From assembly GCA_029255685.2 (NCBI GenBank), contig CM055312.2, forward strand, positions 82,342,369-82,406,368: a stretch of 64,000 nucleotides of DNA, written 5' to 3'. The notes below the pieces were generated by a model. That model did not search any database. It saw only the letters and a program-made list of their open reading frames with translations, and was not told where the DNA came from. This document shows, piece by piece, positions 14,201-26,320 of this stretch. The position numbers were made by a program, and so were the translations under genes. Every line of letters starts with the position of its first letter. The first letter of the stretch is position 1. Source of the stretch: Silene conica. Lineage: Eukaryota > Streptophyta > Magnoliopsida > Caryophyllales > Caryophyllaceae.

Positions 14201-17200
14201 GGTCAAATTTGTTGTGTAGTTAGTAGTTGGCCTATAGACTGAATCTCGGTGATCATATTTTGGCATTCGTTGCTTAAATATGTATTACAACATCGGCGAA
14301 CTGCTAACTATCTCTGGTGTACAGCTCAGATTACTAAATTTGCTAGTGAAACCTAGGAAGGAAGGTAGGATAGAAAAGTAGGGCAGTGATATTTTATCTC
14401 AACGTAAATTATAAAAGTGCAGCTGATCAACTCCATATATTCAGAATTCGACACAGACTAACTCTTCACGTTGACAGTTATTGGTCCATACTCGGCTAAT
14501 GATTCTTTATAAAACTCGATGATCATATTTTCGCATTCGTTGCTTACATATGGATTACAACATCGGCGAACTGCTAACTATCTCTGGTGTACAGCTCAGA
14601 TTACTAAATTTGTTAGTAACACCTAGGAAGGAAGGTAGGATAGAAAAGTAGGGCAGTGATATTTTATCTCAACGTAAATTATAAAAATGCAGCTGATCAA
14701 CTCCACAGATTCAGAGTTCGACACAGACTAACTCTTCACGTTGACAGTTATTGGTCCATAATCAGCTAATGACTCTTTATAAAACTCCCACCGTTACTTT
14801 AGCGACATCATCAGTTATAGGAAATTTTTCTTAGCTTTTTTAGATAATTTATGAAGCATAAATTAGTAGCCCCTCCGGAATATACGGTTTGAATTTACAA
14901 TCTCTAAGATATATCTCGACCATATTTTTTATATAAATTTGTCACAGACCTTTGATAGCATATGTTAATATATAAGAACTATATTATTTTTTATCCCTCC
15001 ATTCCACTTTTATATTGTTCTCTTTCCTTCTAAACTGTATTCCAAATTAATTGTCCGCTTTTTAAATTTAGTATGCTATATGACTAAGTTATCAATATTT
15101 CCCCAACCTAACTAACTACCACCCCCTCCTTCAAAATGACATTGTCCCCATTATCTTTAATTTAAGGGATAGAGTTGTAATTTTACCATATTTCTTAGAT
15201 ATTTCCCAAAATCAAATTAGGACAATAAAACTGGAATGGAGGGAGTAACATATTTGACATTCAAAACTTTGAAACTTTGACCTCAAAAATAAAACTGGAA
15301 AGAACACCATGGCTACGAAGGAATAATTAGTGTCAATTATTGAAATACAGAAGTATTTTCTGAATTCTTTTGTGAAGCATTGTTTCGATGTTCATAAGTG
15401 ATGAGTTATAAGACAAATGGATAATAGATTGTTTGACGAAAGTAGAGAATATGAGAGGGAGGGTGAAAAAGATGGTAGGGTTCTTAAACATATAAATAAC
15501 CAGTACATAATTAATTACTAGGACTCCTACAGCCTAAGTATTCCTAGACATATAAAGGGGTTGTGAGCATGTGAGTTTATCTTTTCTTTGATTTTTACTT
15601 TTCAGATTCTTTAATAAATGGATACAACTACCTAAGTTCTTAGTTTCACACCACATAAACAAACCTTCATATTCCTTTAAACTGTACGGAGTCGTTTGGT
15701 TGCATGCGGTAATATTGCCTTTGAAGAGAGAAAAAACACATGATTTTAAAATTCATGTGAATAAGAAAATATTGTTTGGTTGCCATGAAAGAAGTGCAAG
15801 GCATTCCCACTTACCTAGGGGGCCTAGGAAAGCAACTTCCTCCTAGAGGAATTGGAATTCATGGGAACTTCTAATTCATGTGAAATGGGATAACCAAACA
15901 ATATACCCCATTTTGCAATTCACATGAATTTAAATTCCTGTGTTGTTTAATGGGTAACCAAATCCGTAGTATTTTTCTTTTCTTCTTTGGCATATATTTC
16001 AGACGCTACCTACAAATCTTATATCAGATGTAATATGTCAGTGTCGAAAAAATTTGTCAAGACACCTGGTTGACAGTATCCCCGTGTCATTAAAATTACA
16101 ATTTAGCGTGTTAAGACACTTGATACGTGTTGGACACGGCAGTAACATACTATACGTACAGTCCGATCCTATAAATTCAATTTAGAAACTTTTAAGTTAA
16201 CTTAACTTGGGTTATGTTATGTTAAACTTGTTAAATAACATGTAGAGTTAAATCAATTTAATTCAATATTATATTATCCAATGATGACTATTATTAATAT
16301 GGTAAAATGTCTCATATACCCTTTATACTTAAAAGATTAGTATTTTACATAACATGTTAACCTTTCTCTATTCTTAGCTATCAATGCCCTTCCCTGACAT
16401 CGATGTTATCCCACCATCAGCGAATCTACGGCACTACCTGCCACCAATATTGTTCCCAAATTTGGTTCCCTAATCTATTTCCACCGACAATATCAATGGT
16501 GAATTTACTTTCACATGATTCTCTGTACATCTTTGTACATCTACATTTTCACCCACAAATTTTGAATCTCAAACATACTCGAAAATGGTTCATGGTCATG
16601 TGAGTGCTGGTGTTGGATGTGAGATGGTGCTGGGTGGGTGAGCCCTGGTGCGAGATAATTCATGGTGAATGGTGATGTGAGGTGATGTTGGTCGTGATTT
16701 GTGTGTTGTGATCCTACGTGGTGGTGTGCAGTTGGTGCCAAAAATGGGGTGGGTGGTGGGCTGGAGTCAGAGGGTAATGGGGGTGGTGCCATGGTGGGCT
16801 GAAGCTAAAGGGGTTGGTGGTGGTGCAACTGTGCAAGGTCGAAGGTGGTGAACATGGGTGAGGAAAGATTCAGATCCTATAGTTGAGTTAAAATCCTATA
16901 AGTTCAGCTTAATTCAGTTGAGAAGATTGAAGTTCAAAAGAAGCAAAGAGCACAGCCTTAGTGTTTTAGTATTTCTATGTGTAATGTTAATTCCTGGAAC
17001 TTCGCATGTCTTTGTTTACAAGAGTATACATGCTATGTGTGTGTTTGAGGCCTGTTGGCGACAAGAAATGTTGTTTAGCATTCTCTATTTTTCTTCATTT
17101 AGAATACTTTTATTTTGTTTAGATGTCTTTCCCTTTTGACCCTTTTCCCTTCTCTCTCTCAACTCTACCCTCCACAAGCCCTCTTCGTCTACACCCATAA

Positions 17201-19670
17201 CCCCATGAAGACTCTGCTTTATGCTTGAACAAACATGGTTGTTATCTGGCAACTTTGAGAAGACCAATGCATCAAGTAAGCTCCTTTATTGCAGTCATGT
17301 AGCTCTCCGACGTATCAAAGTTGTATCAGGTGTCATGTCGTTTCGACATGCGACACGTGGCCAATCATAAGTGTCGGAGTAACATTGCTTATAGGATCTG
17401 AATTAAAACTTGAAGAATCTGAACTAAACTGAACTTCTAATATCTAAACTAAACTGAACTTTAAGGATCTAAAAAAGACTCATATGGACCCAACTTAAAG
17501 AGGGCGACTTTAAGTACAAGAACATGGCTTAAGACCAGTACTTAACTTTCAAGTAATTGAACTAAATACACTAACTCATCCAAGGAAGTCACGATAGATA
17601 GAGCAAGAACTAAATCTTAGTCGCCTCCATTTCATACGTTATATACATTACAAATATGGTCGAGATCTCATGAGAACACATCTCAACTACTCGTCAAACC
17701 AAATTAATGGCCAAGCTCACCTAAAAAATAACCCAAAAACCCTATTGTCATTTGTCACACACGAGACGCCGGAAACACATAATAGTACTCCTTTCGGTGC
17801 ACCAAATCCATCAATTTGTGTATCAGGAATAATAATGTATCTTGACTTTTAGGGTGTGTTTGGATTGAAAGATTTGGAAGGAAATAGAGGGGAGTGATTT
17901 AAAGAAATGAGAAATTCATTGTTTGGTTAGCAAAATGGAGGTGGAAGGATTTGGAGGGAAGGGAAAATGGATCCCTCCATTTCCCTCCTCCAAGCCAATT
18001 TGTTTTCTCTCCAACAAAGGCAACGCAAGATTTGGAAGGAAAATCACCTCTTCCATTCTCCCTCCTCCCCCTACTTTCCCTCCTTTTTTTGTTATCCAAA
18101 TATACCCTTAGTGTCTACATTAGAGGCGTGCGCCAACCTTCGCCACTTCCACGCACCAACTACCACCATGAACCCCCTCATCCCACGACGACCAAGACCG
18201 TCACTTAGCCTCACGACCACCACAACTGCCACCACCATTCATCCCTCTCATCACTTTTCGCAGCTTCTCTGACCCTTATCATAGCCGACCATCACCTCCT
18301 TTATCAGCCAATGTTATTACGACGCCTACATCACGGGTCTCTTGTCGTCCGTGATTCAACTCGAACCACCACTCATTGATCCAATCTCCACCCCTTGCTG
18401 GTATTATCATTGGCTATGATTGATGGGTTTAAAGTTACGTAAATAACCGTTTTGAGAGATAAATGAAAGGAGGTGATGGATTTGAGTTGATGGTGGCCGA
18501 ATACTGATAAGAAGTGGTGGAAGGCACATTGAGGTCGAAATTGATGGAAGCCAAAAGATTCGGAATTGTTGAGTGGTGAGGTTTGTGTCGAAGAGGATAG
18601 CCCAGATCTAGGGTTAGAAATGGACGAGTGGCAAAAATATGGTGGTCAATGATCCGATCGAAGGTGAGCAAGGTGATGAGGACTTGAGGATGAAGGGAAG
18701 CCAGATACCGCCATGCCGGGGGTTAGTATGGGGAAAGGTTGGCCGGGGCTAAAAATAAGAGGTAGAAATTTGAGCACAAGACCAGGGGTAATAACAGAAA
18801 TTTGCGCACAAGACCCTTCTGTTTTGTTCCAGCTGAAAACTTGTGCCAAGAGTAAATGTATACTCTGTACTTCTTAGTAGAATAGGGAGAGTAATAGTCA
18901 ATCTTGCTAGTGTACATCCTAGAAATTCAAATCACATGTATCTACTTATGCCACCCGTAAATCTATCTAAGCATGTATCTAAAATTCACGAAATTACTCT
19001 ATGACTTCCCCTGACAAGAAGCAGCACACAACGAAACAAGCTCCCAAATTTCGTGCATCCAATTACGAACAAGTTGCTCACAAATGATCATTAAGTCAAA
19101 TACCACTCATTCTATATATATATTCCGAAACAACAATGCCTAAAAAAAGTTCAAGAATGACAATATATGGGCCTGACCTGTGACTGGTAGTTCCAGATAC
19201 CAACGGTTCCGGAATATAAACTCGCCAAAATCCTGCAACACATTAAAAATCGTAAATTAAATGATGAAGTGATGATATGAAACAATGCAAAAGCAATAAA
19301 ATAGAGGAGAAAATGACCATGGTTCAGTTGGATGTAGATCCACAGACTTAACTCTCTCTGATCTTTGCGCAAATTTCCTCTGATCCAAATTAAAATCACG
19401 AGAGTTAGCATGAAAATCAACATCACATTGCTCTTAAATCAGAAAATACTGACAATTACAATTACAATCAAATCTAATCAAAACAAATCACCTTCAATTC
19501 AAGTCGAAGCGGCTGATCCACGATTGAAATCCAGCACGAAACACAAAAACAAACAAAAAAAAAGAATTGAAATTAGATCTCAAGCAATCCCGAAATGAAA
19601 ATGTGTGCAAGTAGAAGACATTAGATCTAAAAGTAAGGGAATTGTAAATGTAGGATGAAGAATGAACCAT
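5249..19670 (-). CDS. COPB2: Coatomer subunit beta' (beta'-COP), 24 coding exons
   Basis: Beta'-COP is a COPI vesicle-coat subunit acting in Golgi-to-ER and intra-Golgi transport; its N-terminal WD40 propeller binds dilysine cargo signals. Exons in gene order: 19670-19668 (ATG only, inferred), 19512-19492, 19379-19318, 19232-19178, 13259-13223, 13108-12783, 12700-12569, 12452-12304, 10641-10573, 10301-10151, 10041-9976, 9657-9469, 9054-8914, 8797-8723, 8634-8458, 8366-8275, 8180-8064, 7668-7554, 7479-7408, 7056-6860, 6750-6657, 6017-5911, 5757-5622, 5404-5249 (TAA at 5249-5251). All junctions are GT-AG and phases agree, giving 912 residues, the usual family length. WD40 repeats with WD signatures ([29 protein letters not shown]) fill the first third, a second propeller and alpha-solenoid follow, and the tail is acidic. 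No frameshift or internal stop was seen. The only uncertain piece is exon 1: exon 2 has no in-frame ATG, and the ATG at 19670 directly precedes a GT. Confidence 0.95.
10642..12303 (-). other. COPB2 intron 8 (1.66 kb)
   Basis: It lies between a GTAAGTA donor at 12303 and a TTTGCAG acceptor at 10642. Most other introns are about 80-800 bp. It contains a tRNA-derived repeat at about 12137-12215 and a low-complexity open frame (11626-11943, minus) that shows no protein family. Confidence 0.8.
12000..12215 (-). mobile_element. tRNA-derived SINE-like repeat
   Basis: On the minus strand a box A-like word (TGGTTCAGTTGGTTAAGAGC, 12202-12183) is followed about 25 nt later by a box B-like word (GGTTCGAGACTC, 12160-12149). 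The arm between them does not form a convincing anticodon stem, so a SINE or tRNA relic is more likely than a working tRNA gene. The 3' end is a guess. Confidence 0.4.
13650..13940. repeat. Tandem duplication, about 142-bp unit, two copies
   Basis: The words AGCTC-ATTGT.T.TAGAAGGC and CAATTTCCATCACGTTGCTG occur at 13685/13725 and again about 142 bp later. The copies have diverged by scattered substitutions. Confidence 0.8.
14251..14790. repeat. Tandem duplication, 270-bp unit, two copies
   Basis: The segment starting GATCATATTTT.GCATTCG at 14251 repeats at 14521. The copies stay alignable to about 14790 with few substitutions, so the duplication is rather recent. It lies in COPB2 intron 4. 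Confidence 0.9.
15685..15968. mobile_element. MITE-like element in COPB2 intron 4
   Basis: The left edge TACGGA..GTTTGGTT matches the reverse complement of the right edge (AACCAAATCCGTA). The inner part repeats inverted TTTGGTT/AACCAAA words. It is non-coding, 284 bp, with no clear target duplication. Confidence 0.5.
17851..18108. mobile_element. MITE-like element with 15-bp inverted ends
   Basis: The left end AGGGTGTGTTTGGAT and the reverse complement of the right end, AGGGTATATTTGGAT, agree at 13 of 15 positions. The interior is GGAAGG/CCTTCC-rich and could fold back on itself. The flanking 3-bp sequences do not match. It lies in COPB2 intron 4. Confidence 0.55.
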
Positions 19671-19830
19671 TTTGAAGGATTATAGGATTGATGAACCCTA
19701 AGAATGGGGTAGAGGAAGAAAGAGAATGGGATTTGGGATGAACAGCAAATCAGCAATCGCACCAAGTAGACTCTAGGAGAAGAGAAGAGAATGGGATTTC
19801 GGATCATAAGATAGATACCAAATGAAATTT
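19671..19830 (-). promoter_or_regulatory. Probable COPB2 leader and proximal promoter
   Basis: On the minus strand, just upstream of the inferred ATG, the sequence is pyrimidine-rich (CCCATTCTCTTTCTTCC-type), as plant 5' leaders often are. A GAGAATGGGATTT-type word occurs twice (about 19720 and 19787). No clear TATA box was identified, so the transcription start is not placed. Confidence 0.35.
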
Positions 19831-19904
19831 GTGTGTTTTATTAACTGGGTTGCTCTTTTTTGTTTTCTACACTGTTGCGTCCTAACTCTATCGAAAGGAT
19901 ATGT

Positions 19905-20075
19905 TTCATCCATAAATTCTTGTTTCAAACGGCCACTTTTGATTTGAAGTTTTAAACAGGTATGTGTAAGCATTTTACAGTTAAATGTAACCACAATAGT
20001 GTGGTCAATCTTACAGCTTATGATAATTTATTTGTCAATAATTGTCACATTTGGCTGTAAAATAGTTACAAAATT
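19905..20075. repeat. Dispersed repeat, copy 1
   Basis: It shares an ordered set of words with 24475-24645: a TT.TTTCA..GGCCAC-like start, GAAGTTTTA.AC.GG, GTTAAATGTAA and TGTAAAATA. It starts about 235 bp upstream of the COPB2 ATG and may overlap its promoter. Confidence 0.6.
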
Positions 20076-21299
20076 CAGTCTAAAGTTTCAGACTAAACTT
20101 TTACTCTTATACATAGGACTTTAACAATTTTGTCGTTGTTATTCCCCACCTCCCACTCAATCGATTATATTTTAACTCCCTCACTTCACCTCATGGTTGT
20201 CTCCGACGTTTTTGAGCCCCTGTGCAAACTTAAAAAATAGGCCCTTAATAATTTTTAAATTCCAAAAAACATTGCGTGAAGTTTGTGTTTTTTTAGTTGT
20301 TATACTTTTAAAACTTTTGTTTGATGTACATTACATTTACTTACATTTTCTTCGTTGAAGATAATGAAAATGAAATGTATGCCTTTTTTATGTTATTTCT
20401 ATTATCGTAATTAGTTTTTCACATGCGGACTTTATTCTTTTAGATACACTTTTTATTACGCTTTTCATATCATACTCTTTTCCTAAACCTAGAGAAATTA
20501 AGTCTTATGCTCTATATAAACTTTTCCTTTAAAAACGAATCTAATTGCTCTAAAAATTAGAATTCTCCAAATAGTGAAGCAATTTTGTTGTTTAACAATT
20601 ATTAATATATTTATTTTGTTGTCTAAAAATGGTAAAAATTCAAAAGACGTACGTAAAACACTAAAATTCGTATTTGAAAAAACGCGTCCCATACAATAAT
20701 ATGGAAATGATGAATATGGTAAAATTAGATAGAGCCCTTTTGAAATTAATTACACTAATGACAATGTCATATGAATTTTATTTAAATTAAAAATCTTTTC
20801 AATAGTATGAAGTATGGTTGTTAAGATGGTACGATCCTCATACTTGAGGTACAACAAAAAAAACACGTGAAAATGTAGCTGTGAGAAGTTGAACTCAGGA
20901 CTTACTATCTACATATTAGCGTAATTTGCTAAAGACCGATCAATGTTATCTCAAATCCTTAAATAATTCTATATACATATGATAAAGAATTTTCAGATAT
21001 TGGGCCCCTTGAAATTGGGCCCCAGTTCGGACGCACAGGTTGTTCACCCTTACAGTCGGGCCTGCTTCACCTCCGGCAACCCATCATCTGACATTCAGCA
21101 AACCACCCTCTGCCGACCCACCCACCTTGGTGATTGTAAATGTGTTGAATGTTTAGGTGTTCTATACTTCTATGCATCATTCTTGAGACATATATGGACG
21201 ATCTCCTGCAATTAAGCAGAATTTTGCTTTTTTATTGTTGTCATACCATAGTTGGCTAGTTGCTTTATAGATTCCTAATGCATGGTGGAGTGCGAGTAT
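20076..21299. other. Intergenic, possible old DNA transposon
   Basis: No gene is seen. The words GAGCCCCTGTGCAAACTT near 20213 and, inverted, GGGCCCC..CGCACAGGT near 21004-21040 could be edges of a decayed element. The short open frame at 20979-21215 has no family signature. Confidence 0.3.
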
Positions 21300-22985
21300 A
21301 ATTTATTAAGTGTTGATGGAGTTTTTGTCCTCAATTCCCACACCAAAAACAATTTGTGAACCCAAATAAAGTAGTACTTAGGTTGGGTATCGAATACAAG
21401 GACGGGGTAGAGATGTATGTAATTACCTTAAGTCAAAGTCTAGTTTATGTAAAATAAGATGATTGATTGAATATTAAACTAAAACAAACAAAGATTAACA
21501 AGATGGTAAATCAATATAAAGGAAACTAGGGTGTTAGGGTCACTATGGTGGGTCAATAATGGTAGCATAAGAAGGGTCGGCTAAGCGTTCTAGGTATTGG
21601 TCTCGGTTTGTCTCGTCTATCGAGTCGATTCACCTAGGTCAAGACTATCTAAGCTCTCGCTCTAAACAACTTAACCAACGTAGCAACACGCAAATACAAA
21701 CTTCAAACCGTCGCTAAAGACAAATATAGTGACAAAAATCAAGCCCAGCCGGCGTTGAGACATTTCATCGAACACCTAGCATGCATACTATGAACAACCT
21801 ATACTTTTGAGCAACAAAACCTAACTTCATGCATAAACCATCATCAAGACCACGACATAGATCCCCCTAACTAAGGATGAAATGTAAACTATTGAGTAAT
21901 AAGAAACAAACATATTGAACGTCTAGAAATGTAAACTACCAAAAACAAAATGATAGGAAATGTAAACAAATGAAATAACTAAGCAAAGGAAGAGAAGATT
22001 AAACCAAAACAAAGGCAAAAGTAAGGAACTTGGATTGAATGGAAGAATTCTTTCAAAGTCTTCAAATACAACCTAACTGGTTAAATGTAAACTATTGAAC
22101 TTAATGAAGAAAGATTATTACAAACTAATGAACTAAGATTAACTAAGATTTATGAGAATTAAAAGAAAGATTAATGTGATAATATCAATACAGGGTTTTG
22201 TGTCAAGAAGAAAATGTAACGTAAAAAGAGTATATCCTAAAAATATCTAAGTTGACTTTATATAGTTTCTCGAAAAAGGAAGAAATCAGCGTCAGGTAGC
22301 CTCAGCTGGTGGGCCGACTGCTAGTGCACTACCGGCTAGGAATGCAAATCCCAACTTCTGAACTTTATTCAAATCCTCAAGTCTTCAAGACGTACTCTTA
22401 GCCGGTTGGTCGGCCGACGGTCAACCACCGGCTGGGGTTGCGTGTACTCAATTCTGAACTTTGCATTTTCTTGAAAAATAGACGGTGTCCTTGGACGGTC
22501 CATCAGCTGCCGGCTACTGACCGGCTGAGAAGCACAAATGAGGTTCTGAATTATTAACATCTTCGAAAATGGGTAAGTGTTGGATTGTTTCCCCAGCCGG
22601 CAGGCCGACTGTCGGTGCCTGGCCGGCTGGGAAGCACATTTCAGAAAATTGCCCCAAACTGATTATTAACTCTTCGGAATGTGGCTAAGTGTTGGAGATT
22701 GCACTCCTATCCGGGTAGCCAGCTGTCGGGCTCCCGGTTGGAGAGGCTTGCTCCTCATTTCTTCCTATTTTGTTTCAAAACCGCTTCGATTTATCCCATT
22801 TCTTCACTCTCGCCTCAAATCCTACAAGATGAACATCAAACACGTAAAATAGAGATAATGGGCAGTAAATGTAAGTAATGGCACGAAAAACGGTATCGAA
22901 ACGGGAGCAAAAAAAAGGAAAATGAGGGAAAATCATGACAAAATTAAGGCTCATCGGAATTCCCCACACTTAAGCCTTACACATG
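21300..22985 (-). mobile_element. LTR-retrotransposon-derived region
   Basis: No coding domain is visible. A minus-strand purine tract (AAGTGTGGGGAATT, about 22972-22959) resembles the polypurine tracts of some Ty3-type elements, and the sequence around 21380-21405 (GGGTATCGAATACAAGGACG) resembles untranslated leader sequence next to LTRs. Orientation and class are inferred from these words only. It contains the GCCGGC-type repeats described separately. Confidence 0.3.
22290..22760. repeat. Four to five imperfect repeats with GCCGG hairpin words
   Basis: Units of about 100-130 bp each carry an AGCCGG..GGCCGAC..CCGGCT core followed by GGGAAGCACA-like and TTCTGAACTTT-like words (near 22300, 22400, 22505, 22600 and 22715). 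Each core is nearly self-complementary. Confidence 0.7.
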
Positions 22986-23860
22986 CTCGAGTAAGTAATG
23001 GAAACTAAAACCCTTATTCAAAACAAAAATAAAACTAACTAGGCTAATAAAACGTGATTCTGGCTCATTAAACAACATTGCAACATGTTATTGATTGATT
23101 AACAAAGTTACAATAAGATTTAAAATGATGAAATGTGGTAATTGTTTCGAGGATTGTTAATAATAAGTCGTCCTAGAATGTCATGTGGCGAATACAAGTG
23201 AGGAGCAGTTTCAGAATTTAACATTAGTATCGAAATAGTCTTTTGCATGAACCTTTTAGAGCATCCACATTGAAGAAGATTATTCATCCTTTTAGGAAGT
23301 ACAACTTAGGCCCTTGTGTCCACTCACCTATGAGAATATTGCAAGTGCACCTTATTTTATTTTATTTTATTTTTAATAGAAAAATAATCAAAATATGAAA
23401 AATGAGACAGAGAGGATGCTCTTTGATGTAGGAAAAAAAATAAAAGAAGAGAAGGAGAAGGATAAAAATAGTGGAAAATGAGTTGGATGAAAGAGTAAGT
23501 GATAGTCAAAAAGATAAAGGAAGAGGAAAAAAATAAGGGATCTTAGCATACTCTTCAATGTACATGCTCTTATGTTAGTTTTTGTTTAATACAGAGTAAC
23601 ATTTACTATCGACTATCGCGTGCGTCATGAAAAGCGTTTTATTTACTTAAAATTAGATATTTTTGGAAAAGGGTACAAAGTCCAATAATATTAAAAATAT
23701 TTTTAAAGTAATTTATAAAAAAATTGAAAAAATAAAATAAAAAAAAAGTTCGTTAAAGTGTTCAAAAAAAAATGGGTAGGAAAATAACCGAAAATCATAA
23801 ATTTAAAGGTTAACTTTTGGATTATTTTTCGCATCGGTTTAATTACAGGTTATCATTAGA
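22986..23860. other. Intergenic AT-rich sequence
   Basis: No gene, RNA gene or clear repeat structure was recognised. It includes A-rich and T-rich runs. Confidence 0.5.
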
Positions 23861-23864
23861 GTCC

Positions 23865-24230
23865 GGTCAGCAGTCGGGTCTACGACTGAACAATAAGAGA
23901 CTCGGACCGGCAAACCCGATCGACCCGAACCGTTCGGTCTGGTCCGGTCCGGACCGGATACATACCGGTCCGGTCTCCGGGTCCCCACAAATATGGGGAC
24001 CGGTGTCCGGTCTGGTCCACATAAGAAAACAAAAGTAAGTTACCTTGTAAAGTAGTACCGGTCCGGTCCAAACCCGGAAAAAATCGAACCTAAAGGGTGT
24101 CGGTCCGGTCTGGGCCGGGTCCCCTTTCAACCGGTCCGGTCCACGGTCTTGGGGTTGGTGAGTATCCGGTCCACGAGTTTGTCCGATCCGGTCCGGTCCG
24201 GTCCGGGTTTGGACCGGTGAACACCCCTAG
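23865..24230. repeat. GGTCCGGT-rich degenerate simple repeat
   Basis: GGTCCGGT, ACCGGTCC and related words recur dozens of times. The open frames on both strands here are a by-product of the repeat. Similar GGGTCGG-rich stretches occur at about 27170-27640 and 29035-29360. Confidence 0.85.
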
Positions 24231-24474
24231 TCAGGTCAGGATATGTCAGTACATGAATCAGGTGGGTACAGGTTATAGGTCATCTCGGGTGGATTTGGGT
24301 TGACCTTAATCAGGTTAGGTGGGGTTACGGGTCATCACTGGCCCCGTTTCGATTGCAATACTTTCGGATCCTGTCGGATTAGATGTGCTCAAGTTTGGTT
24401 GAGTTAAATTAAAGTGTGGGAATTTAATGTCAACACAAAATTAGGCAAATTCAACTTAGGTTTATAGTTGCTTG

Positions 24475-24645
24475 CTCAAATTCTTATTTCAGGAGGTCAC
24501 TTTTCATATGAAGTTTTAGACGGGCATATCTGGCCATCTTGTGGTTAAATGTAAAAATAATGGTATCGCTACTATTACAATTTTTGTAACCTGTTTTTTA
24601 ATTTATAGTCACATTTAAGTGTAAAATAATTGAAGTTTAAAAATA
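24475..24645. repeat. Dispersed repeat, copy 2
   Basis: It is related to 19905-20075 in the same orientation and directly abuts the target duplication of the MITE at 24661. Confidence 0.6.
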
Positions 24646-24660
24646 ACCCGTTTAAAAGAA

Positions 24661-24829
24661 CAGTAGATCTTGCTTGTGACGGACTAATTCCGTCACAAGC
24701 TTGTGACCTCTCACAAAAAGAGAGAGGGGATAAGATGAGGCATCTTTATGTGCTTTTCCACTCATCTCTGATGGTATTTTATGAGAGAAAACGGTATCTA
24801 TCACAAGATATCACCCTGAAGAATTTGTG
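24661..24829. mobile_element. Mutator-type MITE with 9-bp target duplication
   Basis: The perfect 9-bp repeat TTAAAAGAA flanks it at 24652-24660 and 24830-24838. The left end contains TCTTGCTTGTGACGG and the right end, read inverted, CACAAATT..ATCTTGTGA, the same ends as the element at 869-1063. It is 169 bp and non-coding. Confidence 0.75.
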
Positions 24830-24838
24830 TTAAAAGAA

Positions 24839-25465
24839 AATGAACTAAATTTGAGATTACTCGTGGTAGTCCTAGACTCCTACACCTACATATGAAAGTG
24901 AGTAGGGACGCATAGGGTGAATGATGATTAGACCACATTAGTCTCTAGCCATTGCATTTGGAGTAAAATGAAATCAAAGAAGTGAAGCAATGACATAGAA
25001 AATCTACTACTTTCCTCATACAAGGGTGGTCATGCGTCGTCTAAATTCTCAACCTTTCCCTATAGAAGATGCCAAGGAATATCCGTTGGAGATCCCAAAG
25101 TTCACTTCACTACTTTAAGACCTAATTCATTATTTCACCTATTTCTTAAAAGCTAGTTTTAAACACATGGCTTGCATTTTCAAAAGTTCTCATGTTGGGG
25201 TCATCGCTGAAAACAAGTGTAAACTCACTGACTCAACAGTTATGACCCTCGACTGTCTCCAATTCAGATTGGTTGCTCCTGCGTTTACTTTTAACAAACT
25301 TCACTTCTTTTCTATAGCTCTCATATCTTTTATCATTACTTTTGGCATACTATAAAAAAAACAGAATTACTCTTTCACATACGAATTTTACTCTTTCACA
25401 TACATTTTTGTATAATCTTTCCGTAGCATACCCTTTTTCCCTAAACCTAATCAACTTAACTCTTA
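24839..25465. other. Intergenic sequence
   Basis: Nothing beyond short, unsupported open frames (for example 25167-25355) is seen. Confidence 0.5.
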
Positions 25466-26320
25466 TCTATATCTATATATAAGTATAAAAGAACAACCAC
25501 TATCCATTAAACTTGACACGTGTCACGCTACTGTGAATTTTTTTCCCGCCTAACCTAGGCCCTAAAGATACATGCAAATATTTTTTTTAAATATGGTCAT
25601 TTTAGATTATTACTTTCCTTAAAAAAATTATCCTATCATTTTTCAAGATTATATTCCCCAAAACATAAATTCTTTAGGTTTTAATGTAATACTCTCAAGT
25701 TAGTCATAAATCAATTTCTGCAATTAATTTTTTTTTTAATTATAGTTGAATTTTAATGTAAGTTTATTTTCTTCATCCCGCTAAGTTCATTTATACAAAT
25801 ATTATCCATATATCATGTTATACCTTTTCAAAACGGTGTAAATTTTTTCAAGGTATTTATTCATCATAACTTTTATCAACGAATTTAATTAGTATCTATA
25901 TCTATATATAAGTATAAAAGAACAACCACTATCCATTAAACTTGACACGTGTCACGCTACTGTGAATTTTTTTCCCGCCTAACCTAGGCCCTAAAGATAC
26001 ATGCAAATATTTTTTTTAAATATGGCCATTTTAGATTATTACTTTCCTTAAAAAAACTATCCTATCATTTTTCAAGATTATATTCCCCAAAACATAAATT
26101 CTTTAGGTTTTAATGTAATACTCTCAAGTTAGTCATAAATCAATTTCTGAATTTTTTTTTTTTTAATTATAGTTGAATTTTAATGTAAGTTTATTTTCTT
26201 CATCCCGCTAAGTTCATTTATACAAATATTATCCATATATCATGTTATACCTTTTCAAAACGGTGTAAATTTTTTCAAGGTATTTATTCATCATAACTTT
26301 TATCAACGAATGTAATTAGT
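25464..26320. repeat. Tandem duplication of a Helitron 5' end, 429-bp unit
   Basis: 25464-25892 and 25893-26320 are almost identical. The visible differences are a few substitutions and an indel in a T tract (offset 429 at the start, 427 at the end). Confidence 0.9.

Larger units (their letters stand above)
13260..19177 (-). other. COPB2 intron 4 (5.9 kb), repeat-filled
   Basis: Exon 4 ends at 19178 with donor GTCAGG, and exon 5 starts at 13259 after acceptor TTTCAG. The phase is conserved. The intron accounts for about 40% of the gene span. It holds two tandem duplications, two MITE-like elements, GT/GGT-rich sequence (16600-16850) and CCA-rich sequence (18110-18260). Small open frames inside it are low complexity and not credible genes. 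Confidence 0.85.

Noticed and set aside
16541..16792. Proline/histidine-rich minus-strand frame
   Set aside because: GGT/GTG-rich low-complexity DNA inside COPB2 intron 4.
23867..24130. Overlapping open frames on both strands
   Set aside because: Caused by the GGTCCGGT simple repeat.
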